64,000 bases of DNA from Domibacillus indicus (GTDB lineage: Bacteria > Bacillota > Bacilli > Bacillales > Domibacillaceae), in NCBI RefSeq assembly GCF_023715895.1, contig NZ_JAMBOO010000018.1, positions 1 through 64,000 on the forward strand, given 5' to 3'. Shown here in pieces: positions 16,347 through 24,170 of the stretch (position 1 is the stretch's first letter; each line of letters starts with the position of its first letter). Below the pieces are notes generated by a model. That model did not search any database, had not been told where the DNA came from, and saw nothing but the letters and a program-made list of their open reading frames with translations. A program made the position numbers and the translations under genes.

Positions 16347-16901
16347 ATGAAAGCATTGCTGAATATTGATTATACGTATGATTTTGTTGCAGATGATGGA
16401 AAATTAACGTGCGGAAAGCCAGGCCAGGCTCTTGAAGGAGCGATTGTCGATATAACAGAGCAATTTATCCAAAACGGCGACTATGTTGTTTTTGCGATTG
16501 ACGTGCATGATGAGCGCGACCCTTATCACCCGGAAACAGGGCTGTTTCCGCCGCATAATATTCGCGGTACGAAAGGGCGCGACCTGTATGGCTCTCTTCA
16601 ATCCGTGTACGATCAAAACAAAGACCGGGATAACGTCTATTACATGGATAAAACGCGTTACTCTGCTTTTGCCGGAACAGACCTTGATATGAAATTAAAA
16701 GCGCGGGAAATTACAGAGGTGCATCTTGTCGGCGTATGTACAGATATATGTATTTTGCATACAGCAGTGGATGCGTACAATAAAGGATACAAAATTGTTG
16801 TGTATGATCACGCGGTAGCGTCTTTTAACCAGGCAGGCCATGAATGGGCACTTGGGCATTTTGTAGATACACTTGGCGCCAAAAGGAGGAAAGAATTATG
16901 A
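16347..16901 (+). CDS. pncA: Nicotinamidase
   Basis: 184 aa from ATG 16347; the ATG at 16341 touches the AAAGGCGG site, so the second one is preferred. Catalytic Asp in NIDYTYDF, Lys in KTRYSAFAGTD and Cys in GVCTDICILHTAVDAY form the Asp-Lys-Cys triad. Metal-binding residues lie in VHDERDPYHPETGLFPPHN. It converts nicotinamide to nicotinate for the next enzyme, PncB. Pattern matches B. subtilis PncA (YueJ) closely along its length. The pncB start overlaps its stop (ATGA). Confidence 0.95.
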   Translation: MKALLNIDYTYDFVADDGKLTCGKPGQALEGAIVDITEQFIQNGDYVVFAIDVHDERDPYHPETGLFPPHNIRGTKGRDLYGSLQSVYDQNKDRDNVYYMDKTRYSAFAGTDLDMKLKAREITEVHLVGVCTDICILHTAVDAYNKGYKIVVYDHAVASFNQAGHEWALGHFVDTLGAKRRKEL

Positions 16902-18349
16902 TGAAGCATCCAGATGACAGCTTTATGCTGCATACCGATTTGTATCAAATTAATATGGCGGAAACATATTGGAGAGACGGCATTCACGACCGGAATGCGG
17001 TTTTTGATCTTTATTTTCGCCGGCTTCCCTTTGGGAACGGCTATGGCGTTTTCGCTGGTCTCGAGCGCATTATTTCGTTTATCCAAAAATTCGGCTTCAC
17101 AGACAGCGATATCGACTATTTGCGTAAACTTGGCTACGGAGAAGATTATTTAGCTTTTTTAAAGAATATGAAGTTTACGGGAACGATCCGCTCCATGCAG
17201 GAGGGAGAAATCGTTTTTGGAAACGAGCCTATCATGCGGATCAAAGCACCGCTTGCACAGGCGCAGCTGCTTGAAACACTGCTTTTAAATGTGGTGAACT
17301 ACCAGACCCTTATTGCGACGAAAGCATCACGTATGATGCAGGTTGTAGGTGATGGAACGGCACTTGAATTCGGAACACGGCGGGCGCAGGAAACCGATGC
17401 CGCTATTTGGGGAGCACGGGCGGCTTACCTAACTGGTTTTTCAGGCACCAGCAATGTGCGGGCAGGCAAACTGTTCGACATTCCGGTATCCGGAACGCAT
17501 GCCCATGCTATGGTGCAGGCGTACCAGGATGAACATACAGCATTCACAAAATACGCTGAGACGCATGAGGATTGTGTATTCCTGGTCGATACATATGACA
17601 CGCTGCGTTCTGGCGTGCCGAATGCAATCCGGGTTGCCAAGGAATTTGGCGATGCCATCAACTTTATTGGTATCCGTCTTGACAGCGGCGACCTTGCGTA
17701 TTTATCTAAAAAAGCCCGCACGATGCTTGATGAAGCGGGCTTCCCGGATGCGAAAATTATCGCTTCCAATGATCTTGATGAAGAAACGATCATGAGCTTG
17801 AATGCACAGGGTGCAAAAATTGATGTGTGGGGCATCGGCACAAAGCTGATTACCGCTTTTGACCAGCCGGCTCTTGGCGCCGTGTTTAAGCTTGTCGCAA
17901 TTGAGAACAATCAAGGAGAAATGGTGGATACCATTAAAATCTCCGGCAACCCGGAAAAAGTGACAACACCGGGGAAAAAGAACGTTTATCGTATCATTAA
18001 CAATGCAAATGGAAAAGCGGAAGGAGATTATATCGCACTCCAGGAAGAAAAGCCGCAGGAAGAAAAAAAGCTGAAAATGTTTCATCCTGTTCACACGTAT
18101 ATCAGCAAATTTGTCACTGATTTTACCGCTGTTGATTTGCATAAAGATGTTTTTGTAAACGGAAAGTTTATGTACCATCAGCCGTCGCTTGCCGATATAC
18201 GAGAACATGTGAAAAAGGGGTTATCGGTTTTATGGGATGAATACAAGCGTCCCATTAATCCAGAACAGTACCCTGTCGATTTAAGTCCAGCCTGCTGGGA
18301 GCACAAAATGAAGAAAATTGAAGAAATGATGCCGCCATCTGCGCGTTAA
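16898..18349 (+). CDS. pncB: Nicotinate phosphoribosyltransferase
   Basis: 483 aa from ATG 16898, placed by AAAAGGAGG at 16881-16890; a further upstream ORF start is inside pncA. Typical blocks: LHTDLYQINMAETYW at the N-terminus, LEFGTRRAQ with the His-loop region SGTHAHAMVQAY, and FIGIRLDSGDLAYLSKKAR for phosphoribosyl binding. It makes nicotinate mononucleotide from nicotinate, PRPP and ATP. In B. subtilis pncA-pncB also lie just before the comQ region, so local gene order is conserved. Confidence 0.95.
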   Translation: MMKHPDDSFMLHTDLYQINMAETYWRDGIHDRNAVFDLYFRRLPFGNGYGVFAGLERIISFIQKFGFTDSDIDYLRKLGYGEDYLAFLKNMKFTGTIRSMQEGEIVFGNEPIMRIKAPLAQAQLLETLLLNVVNYQTLIATKASRMMQVVGDGTALEFGTRRAQETDAAIWGARAAYLTGFSGTSNVRAGKLFDIPVSGTHAHAMVQAYQDEHTAFTKYAETHEDCVFLVDTYDTLRSGVPNAIRVAKEFGDAINFIGIRLDSGDLAYLSKKARTMLDEAGFPDAKIIASNDLDEETIMSLNAQGAKIDVWGIGTKLITAFDQPALGAVFKLVAIENNQGEMVDTIKISGNPEKVTTPGKKNVYRIINNANGKAEGDYIALQEEKPQEEKKLKMFHPVHTYISKFVTDFTAVDLHKDVFVNGKFMYHQPSLADIREHVKKGLSVLWDEYKRPINPEQYPVDLSPACWEHKMKKIEEMMPPSAR

Positions 18350-18380
18350 GAAAAAGCCTGCTCTTAAGCAGGCTTTTTTA
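18350..18380 (+). terminator. Intrinsic terminator of the NAD-salvage operon
   Basis: aaagcctgct pairs with agcaggcttt around cttaa-type loop (18353-18362 with 18367-18376), followed by T's directly after pncB. The interval to comQ (to 18502) shows no degQ-like ORF. Confidence 0.85.
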
Positions 18381-18502
18381 AGTAGTACATTTTAAGCAGG
18401 AGGCAGCGCGCGTATCGTAAAAGTTTGTCCGGTATTTTATGCCAATTATCGTTTCTTTTTACCTATTGACTGGTAAGATTAATAGAAAAGGAGCAAAGGT
18501 AT

Positions 18503-19420
18503 ATGACAAATAGCCTGATGAATATTGCTTGTGAGTATATTCGTACCTATTTTAAAGAAGCCGCTTTGCAGGAGAAAACACTTGTGTATGTAAGATACAC
18601 GTTTGAGAAAACCGGTTTTTTTGCGAAGCTGTCCGGCCTTCATTATGACGTTTTCTGGCAAAGAAAGAGGACGGGAGAAAAAGAGCAGCTTATGGTGATC
18701 GTAGAGCTGCTTTTTTTAGCACTCGACATTATGGATGATATTCAAGATGGAGACGGACATGAACATCCATGGGGAGAGGTGGATACCGCACAAAATTTAA
18801 ATATATTGACAGGCCTGCTGATGGTTTGCTTTTTAGAAGTAAACCGTCTGCAGATGGACGAAACGATTAAGGGTGGGGTTCTTCATATGATTCAAGCCAA
18901 TGTAGTCAAAGCGATCAACGGCCAGGCAGCTGATTTGCAAAATCGCTTGGAAACCGAAGAAGACTACTTAAACATGGTATCTATGAAGTCCGGCTCTTTG
19001 ATCGAAATAGCCTGCCTGCTCGGAGCGGGAGAGGTAAAGCCTGCCATCGAAAAAGAAATGAAGGTGTACGCCCATTATCTCGGCATTGTTGAGCAGCTTC
19101 GAAATGATGTGTACGATCTGTTTCAGCCGGAGAAAAAAAGTGATCTATATCATAAGAAAAAAACATTACCCGTGCTGTTTTGTTTAAACAGCGAACAGTC
19201 AAAATACGAAGCAGTAAAAAGGTATTACCAGAGTGGAAGAGAGGAGTCATCAACAGAAGAAGAAAGGGCTGCGGTGCAGTCGCTGCTTATTGAAGGAGAT
19301 GCCCTTTCCTATTGCAGTGTAATCGAAAAGCTGTATCTTTATAAAATTCGAACCTCTGTCACTCGGATGCCAATCAGTGAAAAACAAAAGAAGCAATTAA
19401 TGGCGGGCTTATTTTCATAA
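18503..19420 (+). CDS. comQ: ComQ-like isoprenyl transferase for the competence pheromone
   Basis: 305 aa of the polyprenyl synthase fold. The first Asp-rich motif reads DIMDDIQDGDGHEHPW (about residues 75-90), very like DIMDDLEDEDNHHALW of B. subtilis ComQ. The second is QLRNDVYDLF (about 198-207). KSGSLIEIACLLGAG and KKKTLPVLFCL also fit. ComQ attaches a farnesyl or geranyl group to a Trp of ComX and helps export it. SD AAAGGAGC precedes ATG 18503. comP and comA follow on the same strand; the comX position is discussed under 19422-19580. Confidence 0.88.
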   Translation: MTNSLMNIACEYIRTYFKEAALQEKTLVYVRYTFEKTGFFAKLSGLHYDVFWQRKRTGEKEQLMVIVELLFLALDIMDDIQDGDGHEHPWGEVDTAQNLNILTGLLMVCFLEVNRLQMDETIKGGVLHMIQANVVKAINGQAADLQNRLETEEDYLNMVSMKSGSLIEIACLLGAGEVKPAIEKEMKVYAHYLGIVEQLRNDVYDLFQPEKKSDLYHKKKTLPVLFCLNSEQSKYEAVKRYYQSGREESSTEEERAAVQSLLIEGDALSYCSVIEKLYLYKIRTSVTRMPISEKQKKQLMAGLFS

Positions 19421-19421
19421 C

Positions 19422-19580
19422 TTATCTCCATCCTTGAGGATGAATAGGCTGATGCTCAATAGATTCAAAGATAACGGCTAGTTCTGACTCTGAATAGGTT
19501 TCGAGCAGACGGCGTTCTTCTTCGCTCCAATTCGAAAGCGATGGTTTTGCCAGCAGCAGCTCGACTAGTTTCATTGTCAT
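19422..19580 (-). CDS. Candidate ComX-like pheromone precursor, encoded antisense
   Basis: 52 aa, complete ORF in the only sizeable gap between comQ and comP, but on the opposite strand. AAAGGAG lies 13 nt before its ATG (a little far). The start MKLVELLLAKPSLSNW recalls the ComX N-terminal pattern (B. subtilis LINYFLNYPEAL), an acidic helix follows (SESELAVIFESIE), and the end is PIHPQGWR. ComX peptides carry the prenylated Trp 3-4 residues from the end; here it is second to last. The stop lies one base from the comQ stop, so both transcripts would overlap. It diverges from comP. Identity as ComX is inferred from position, size and C-terminal Trp, not from strong similarity. Confidence 0.5.
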   Translation of the reverse strand: MTMKLVELLLAKPSLSNWSEEERRLLETYSESELAVIFESIEHQPIHPQGWR

Positions 19581-19607
19581 ATTTCTCTTTCGTCTCCTTT
19601 CTTGGTG

Positions 19608-19613
19608 TATAAT
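19608..19613 (+). promoter_or_regulatory. Likely -10 element of the comPA transcript
   Basis: A perfect TATAAT lies 62 nt before the comP start, in the intergenic region shared with the divergent comX-like ORF. No good -35 is at the standard distance (ctcttt), so an activator may be needed. It implies that comP is not simply read through from comQ. Confidence 0.4.
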
Positions 19614-19674
19614 GATATATATTACAAAAAATTGAAATAATCGTCACTTATTAAGCAATATGGGGAGAAAACAT

Positions 19675-21717
19675 ATGTTAAAACATTATTGGCAGCTGGT
19701 TGTTGCTTTTGCCGTTTACATTGTAAGTCACGCTTACCTTATGATAAAAATGGCGGCAGAGAAACAAAGCTTTTCATCGGATATGATCGAGTTATACATA
19801 CCTGGCTTGTTTTCACTGCTGTCCCTTATTTTAATTGCACCGATTATTGGCAAGCAAACGACATCCGCCCGCCGGTTTATTTTATTCCTGCTTGCAGTGT
19901 CCCTCAGCTTGTTTGCTTCTAAAGAGTCTGGTGAAGGAGATCCTGTATCCGTCACCATCTTAACGGTTGCTTTTCAACTGGCTGCTCTTTATTTTCTTCT
20001 TTTTGTAGAAGCGATTTTAAAGGAAAAACAGCTTGATCTCGGTTCTCTCTCTGCGTGGCTGTCCGTATTCATGTGGGTAACCCTTTTGTTTATCGGGTTT
20101 AATGTTGGCAATTATTTTGTATCGTGGGTCCCATCTTATGTAGTGAATAACAGTATGCTCGTTCACTTTAGTTTTTCTATTTTTGCTGCTTTAGGTATCA
20201 TCGCCTGGCAATACAATCGGACAGAAAACACGGAGCACAAAAGCTTTTTGAAGTGGATGATGATTGTGCCGGCTATTGCGTTTGTCCCTTTTATTGTGAT
20301 TTATGTTCTTCCATATGTGGCGGCTGGAGTGGATGGGCTGGATCGAATCGCCGTCTTTTCTCTTTTTGCACTTCCATATGGCTATACACGCCTTTTGATG
20401 AACCGTCAGCTGTTTGATTTCGATTTTGTCCTCAGCCGTTTTTTCTACTATAGCGTGCAATCCGTTATTCCGGCTTTTTTATTAGCGGTGATCATATACA
20501 GCGTCGCGGGGAAGTTTATCATTCCTTTTGCTGCTGCTCTCTTGATCATGGCTCTTTCTTTTTTAATGAAAGAGCAGTTTGATTTTTTTATTCGGAACAG
20601 CTTGTTTCAAGATCGAAAAAATATGGTGCAGGGCATTGAGATTCTAGCAGGGAAGCTGTCGGCTGTCATGAAAACGGATGAGCTGGAGCGTATGTTTGTA
20701 CTGGAAGTTCTTCATGCCCTGCATCCGTCTGCCTTGTTTATTACCGAAAAAAGAAACGGAGAGTGGCTGATCCGGCACGCGGAAGGAGTGGTTCCGGCTG
20801 TACCATCAGAAGCGCATCGCCTGTTAATGGCAAGAGACCGTGAAAAAGGGCTGCTGGTTCATCAGCAGTGGCTTGGCATTCAGCTGTTTGAGCGGTCAGA
20901 GCAAAATATTTATCTATGGATTGGTCCGAAAAAAAACGGATTAAGGTGGAATATCAGTGAAAAAGCATGGCTGCTTGCTGGAGTTCCCTATGTCCGGCTC
21001 GTAGCCGATAATTTGCAGGTGGCCCAAAAGAAAATGGAGGAATTAGAAGTGCAGGCGATGAATCACTCACCGGGCACGATTCGGCTTCTTTTAGCGATTT
21101 CTGAAAAAGAAAGACGGAGGCTCGCTGCTGATCTCCACGACTCAGTGCTCCAGGAGCAGTTCGTTGTACAGCGGAAATTAGAGCGCCTTGCCCGGTCAGA
21201 GCATCTGAAACACACGCTTTTAAAAGATGTAAAAGAGATTCAGAGGGACATGAAACAAGTGACTCGCCATATTCGGGAAACGTGCCAGGAGCTGCGTCCG
21301 TTTTTTCTTCAGGAGGAAGGGCTGCGCGGTACATTAGAGGAGCTGTTTTCCCGGTTTAAGCTAACATCCGATATTTATTTGCAATGTGATATTGATCTGC
21401 CGTCCCATTACAGATCGGACCAGGACAAAGAACTTGCTGTCTATCGGATTGTACAGGAGCTTTTGCATAATGCCCGCAAGCATTCAAAAGCATCCCGTCT
21501 GTCTATTTCCGTGTGGGAGGAAAGCGAAACCTTATTTTTGGATTATCTGGATAATGGGATTGGGTTTGACATGAGCTGTATGGATGAGCAGGGAAACCAG
21601 ATGGGGATATCCGGGATAAAGGAGAGAGTGGCCATGCTTTCAGGATATGTAGAGTGGATGACATCGCCTAACAGCGGTGTGCAGGTTCAAATGACACTGC
21701 CGGGGTGGAGAGAATGA
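19675..21717 (+). CDS. comP: ComP-like membrane sensor histidine kinase
   Basis: 680 aa from ATG 19675, supported by GGGGAG at 19662-19667. The N-terminal ~300 residues hold about eight to ten membrane helices, as in pheromone-sensing ComP. A GAF-like linker follows. The HisKA_3 box RRRLAADLHDSVLQ has the phospho-acceptor His near residue 488, and the HATPase part has ELLHNARKHSKA and LDNGIGFD, then MGISGIKERV. B. subtilis ComP is longer (about 769 aa). It overlaps comA by 4 nt. It should sense the modified ComX and phosphorylate ComA. Confidence 0.87.
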   Translation: MLKHYWQLVVAFAVYIVSHAYLMIKMAAEKQSFSSDMIELYIPGLFSLLSLILIAPIIGKQTTSARRFILFLLAVSLSLFASKESGEGDPVSVTILTVAFQLAALYFLLFVEAILKEKQLDLGSLSAWLSVFMWVTLLFIGFNVGNYFVSWVPSYVVNNSMLVHFSFSIFAALGIIAWQYNRTENTEHKSFLKWMMIVPAIAFVPFIVIYVLPYVAAGVDGLDRIAVFSLFALPYGYTRLLMNRQLFDFDFVLSRFFYYSVQSVIPAFLLAVIIYSVAGKFIIPFAAALLIMALSFLMKEQFDFFIRNSLFQDRKNMVQGIEILAGKLSAVMKTDELERMFVLEVLHALHPSALFITEKRNGEWLIRHAEGVVPAVPSEAHRLLMARDREKGLLVHQQWLGIQLFERSEQNIYLWIGPKKNGLRWNISEKAWLLAGVPYVRLVADNLQVAQKKMEELEVQAMNHSPGTIRLLLAISEKERRRLAADLHDSVLQEQFVVQRKLERLARSEHLKHTLLKDVKEIQRDMKQVTRHIRETCQELRPFFLQEEGLRGTLEELFSRFKLTSDIYLQCDIDLPSHYRSDQDKELAVYRIVQELLHNARKHSKASRLSISVWEESETLFLDYLDNGIGFDMSCMDEQGNQMGISGIKERVAMLSGYVEWMTSPNSGVQVQMTLPGWRE

Positions 21718-22358
21718 CACGAATTTTGCTGCTGGATGACCATCAAATTGTCGGGCTGGAAACGAAAAGCATGATTGAAGCGTATTCGGATTTTCAAGTC
21801 ACATGTGTATCCGATCATCAAACAGCTATTGAGATGAGCGAAAGCGAGCCGTTTGATCTGTACCTGCTCGATATGAATGTTTCTGAAGAAGTGTGTGGTG
21901 TAAAGGTAGCCGAAAACATTCGTGAATACCAGCCAGGAGCGAAGATTATTATTTATACGGGATTTGATTATACGAACCGAATCGATTTAATCGTCTCATC
22001 TGGTGTTGGCGCCATTATTAATAAAGATGCACCCGCAGCAGAGTTAATGACGGCGATCCATGCTGTGCTCAGCGGGTACGCCATCGTGCCGCTTGCTGCG
22101 TTGAAGCGGCTGTCATTAAAACAAAGCAGCAGCCGGTCAGATCAAAAGCAGGATACCTCTTATACATTAACAGAACAAGAGCTTCAACTGCTAACGGCTC
22201 TGGCAGGCGGAAAGAAAACCGAGGAGCTGGCAGAACAATTTTTTACAAGCAGCCGGACGATCGAGTACTGGTTGTCCAAGCTATTAAACAAAATGCAGGT
22301 ACAAACAACGTCTCAAGCTGTTACTGAAGCGGTTCGATACAATCTTATTAGTCTTTAA
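21714..22358 (+). CDS. comA: ComA-like response regulator, NarL/LuxR type
   Basis: 214 aa, the same length as B. subtilis ComA. The receiver domain has acidic residues in LLLDDH, phospho-acceptor Asp53 in YLLDMNV, Thr in IIIYTGFD and Lys in INKDAP. A LuxR-type helix-turn-helix ends the protein (LTEQELQLLTALAGGKKTEE, then SSRTIEYWLSKLLNKMQV). It starts in the ATGA overlap with comP. In B. subtilis, phosphorylated ComA turns on srfA and other cell-density genes; targets here are unknown. Confidence 0.88.
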   Translation: MTRILLLDDHQIVGLETKSMIEAYSDFQVTCVSDHQTAIEMSESEPFDLYLLDMNVSEEVCGVKVAENIREYQPGAKIIIYTGFDYTNRIDLIVSSGVGAIINKDAPAAELMTAIHAVLSGYAIVPLAALKRLSLKQSSSRSDQKQDTSYTLTEQELQLLTALAGGKKTEELAEQFFTSSRTIEYWLSKLLNKMQVQTTSQAVTEAVRYNLISL

Positions 22359-22362
22359 TCTG

Positions 22363-22392
22363 CACGCTTTCTTGATGGAAGCGTGTTTTTCT
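22363..22392 (+). terminator. Intrinsic terminator after comA
   Basis: cacgctt (22363-22369) pairs with aagcgtg (22379-22385), followed by a T-run. Confidence 0.8.
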
Positions 22393-22395
22393 TTT

Positions 22396-22430
22396 GAAAA
22401 AATAAAAGACCTGTCCTGCAGGCCTTTTGT
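22396..22430 (-). terminator. Intrinsic terminator after the orphan kinase gene
   Basis: On the minus strand aaaaggcctg pairs with caggtctttt, followed by a U-rich tract. It faces the comA terminator. Confidence 0.65.
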
Positions 22431-22436
22431 CATTCA

Positions 22437-24056
22437 TTATTCGTTTTGCTTGAGCGTTTCTTCTTTTTTGACTGGAAAACGAAGCGTAATCGTTGTTCCT
22501 TTTCCTTTTGTGCTTTGTATATCAAGGGAGCCGTCGTGCTGTTTTAAAATACGCTGTGTAATCATAAGGCCAAGCCCTGTCCCGTCTTTTTTTGTTGTGT
22601 AAAAAGGAGTGCCCAGCTGCCCGAGCTGTTCATTCGTCATGCCGACGCCTTTATCAGTCACCACTGCTACAGCTTCTCCCTGTACGTTCATATGAACGTC
22701 AACCGAAAGGGTCCCGCCGCCCGGCATGGCGTCCATGCTGTTTTTAAACAAGTTAATAAACACCTGTTTCAGCTGGTTTCCATCTCCATGTATAAAAATA
22801 GGAGAGGGATCATCAAAGCACTTTTCAATCTGCACATTGCTCATGCTCGCCTGCGGCTGTGATAGGGCAATCGTATCATGAAGAATCTGTATTAAGTTTT
22901 GTTCGCCGAAACAAGTGGCCTGCGGCTTTGATAGAATAAGAAACTCGCTAATAATCAAGTTAATTCGGTCAATTTCCTCCAAAACGAGATTGAAATGCTC
23001 CTGGTCGAAAAACGATGGCTTCAGCAGCTGAATAAAGCCCCGAATCGTTGTTAAAGGATTACGGATTTCATGGGCAGCGCTGGCAGCCATTTGACCGACA
23101 GCAGCGAGTTTTTCAGTGTTAAGCAGCATCTGTTCCGTTTCTTTTCGCTGGGTAATGTCACGGAGCTGCGCGAAGGCACCGGCCAGTGTATCTGTTTGAT
23201 CGAAAATCGGCAGCGCATCCAGCAAGTACGTTGTTTCACGGCCTGATGTGCTTTTAAATGTTCTTTCAATGTCTGTAGAAGGAAGTCCTTTTGACAGCGC
23301 CCGCTCAAGATAATCGCCAACGAATGGGCAGTTCGCAGCCGTTTCGGAGAGCAGTGACTGTTTATCTTGCTTCACCATCCGTTCTGCGGCCTTGTTAACG
23401 TTAATAATATTGCCTTCCTTGTCAGAGACAATCAAGCCGCTCGTGGTAGTCTCCATAATAAGCTCATTAAGGAGGCGCAGATTCTCGTTTTGCTTCATTA
23501 ACTGAAGTTCACGCTCGATGGATTCCTTCATTGTCATAAGCAATGATAGAAAGAGAGGGTGGGCAAAATCAACAGCCGTCATAAATGAAAGTGTGCCGAT
23601 TTCTTCATTTTGAGTTCTGTTCCAAATAGGGATGCTGTAGCATGCAGCATTATGCAGATAATGATGATAATGCTGCGAGCCGACTATACCGACTGGCTGC
23701 TGGTAATCCAGCGCTAGGCAGGCAGAATTAATACCATTGTATTCATTTGTCATTTGAACTCCGTTTTGAATTCCTAGTTTCATAACCATTTCTTTAATGC
23801 TGCTGTCCCCAATCATATGAAGAACGTAGCCATGCTTATCCGTTGCTGTGGCAAGAATAGGAATGCCAGGCAGTGAAGCAATAAATTTATCAAAAAAGTA
23901 CGTAACCGCATGAATGAATTCAGCGTGTTGGCGCTGTCTTGCCGCTAATGCCTCTGCATCTAATATATGGTTAAAAGAAGGAATGCTCTTTGGATCAAGT
24001 CCCCTCGCTGCACATTCCTTTTTTAATGTATCAAAACAAATATTGTTTTGCTTCAT
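22437..24056 (-). CDS. Orphan sensor histidine kinase (GAF-PAS-HisKA-HATPase)
   Basis: 539 aa, no membrane helix. Residues 50-190 look like the GAF-type sensor of AcoR-like proteins (ILATATDKHGYVLHMIGD, NEYNGINSACLALDYQQPV). A PAS domain (about 210-310, IVSDKEGNIINVNKAAERMV) and HisKA box AASAAHEIRNPLTTIRGFIQ (His near 332) follow, then HATPase motifs NLFKNSMDAMPGGG and GTGLGLMI. The HisKA box resembles that of KinA-KinE sporulation kinases, and no response regulator gene is adjacent. Feeding the Spo0F/Spo0A relay is a reasonable inference, not shown. Confidence 0.85.
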   Translation of the reverse strand: MKQNNICFDTLKKECAARGLDPKSIPSFNHILDAEALAARQRQHAEFIHAVTYFFDKFIASLPGIPILATATDKHGYVLHMIGDSSIKEMVMKLGIQNGVQMTNEYNGINSACLALDYQQPVGIVGSQHYHHYLHNAACYSIPIWNRTQNEEIGTLSFMTAVDFAHPLFLSLLMTMKESIERELQLMKQNENLRLLNELIMETTTSGLIVSDKEGNIINVNKAAERMVKQDKQSLLSETAANCPFVGDYLERALSKGLPSTDIERTFKSTSGRETTYLLDALPIFDQTDTLAGAFAQLRDITQRKETEQMLLNTEKLAAVGQMAASAAHEIRNPLTTIRGFIQLLKPSFFDQEHFNLVLEEIDRINLIISEFLILSKPQATCFGEQNLIQILHDTIALSQPQASMSNVQIEKCFDDPSPIFIHGDGNQLKQVFINLFKNSMDAMPGGGTLSVDVHMNVQGEAVAVVTDKGVGMTNEQLGQLGTPFYTTKKDGTGLGLMITQRILKQHDGSLDIQSTKGKGTTITLRFPVKKEETLKQNE

Positions 24057-24170
24057 TTGTTGTTATCTCCTCGCTATTTTCCTTCGTATTCCCATCTATT
24101 TCTATTATAAACGAAACAGGCCTATACGAAAGGAGGGAAGGAGAAAACTGGTTTAGGGAAAATATTTTTC

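Noticed and set aside
17425-17910. 161-codon minus-strand ORF inside pncB
   Set aside because: Antisense shadow of a well-supported enzyme gene; no start signal.
18380-18502. degQ between pncB and comQ
   Set aside because: No ORF of the required size or with DegQ-like residues fits in the interval.
19465-19647. 60-codon minus-strand ORF overlapping the comX-like ORF in another frame
   Set aside because: No ribosome site, unnatural basic composition, and it crosses the comP promoter.
19420-19660. comX on the + strand between comQ and comP
   Set aside because: The only + strand ATG with a plausible ribosome site (19440) gives a 13-codon peptide without Trp; other frames are stopped.
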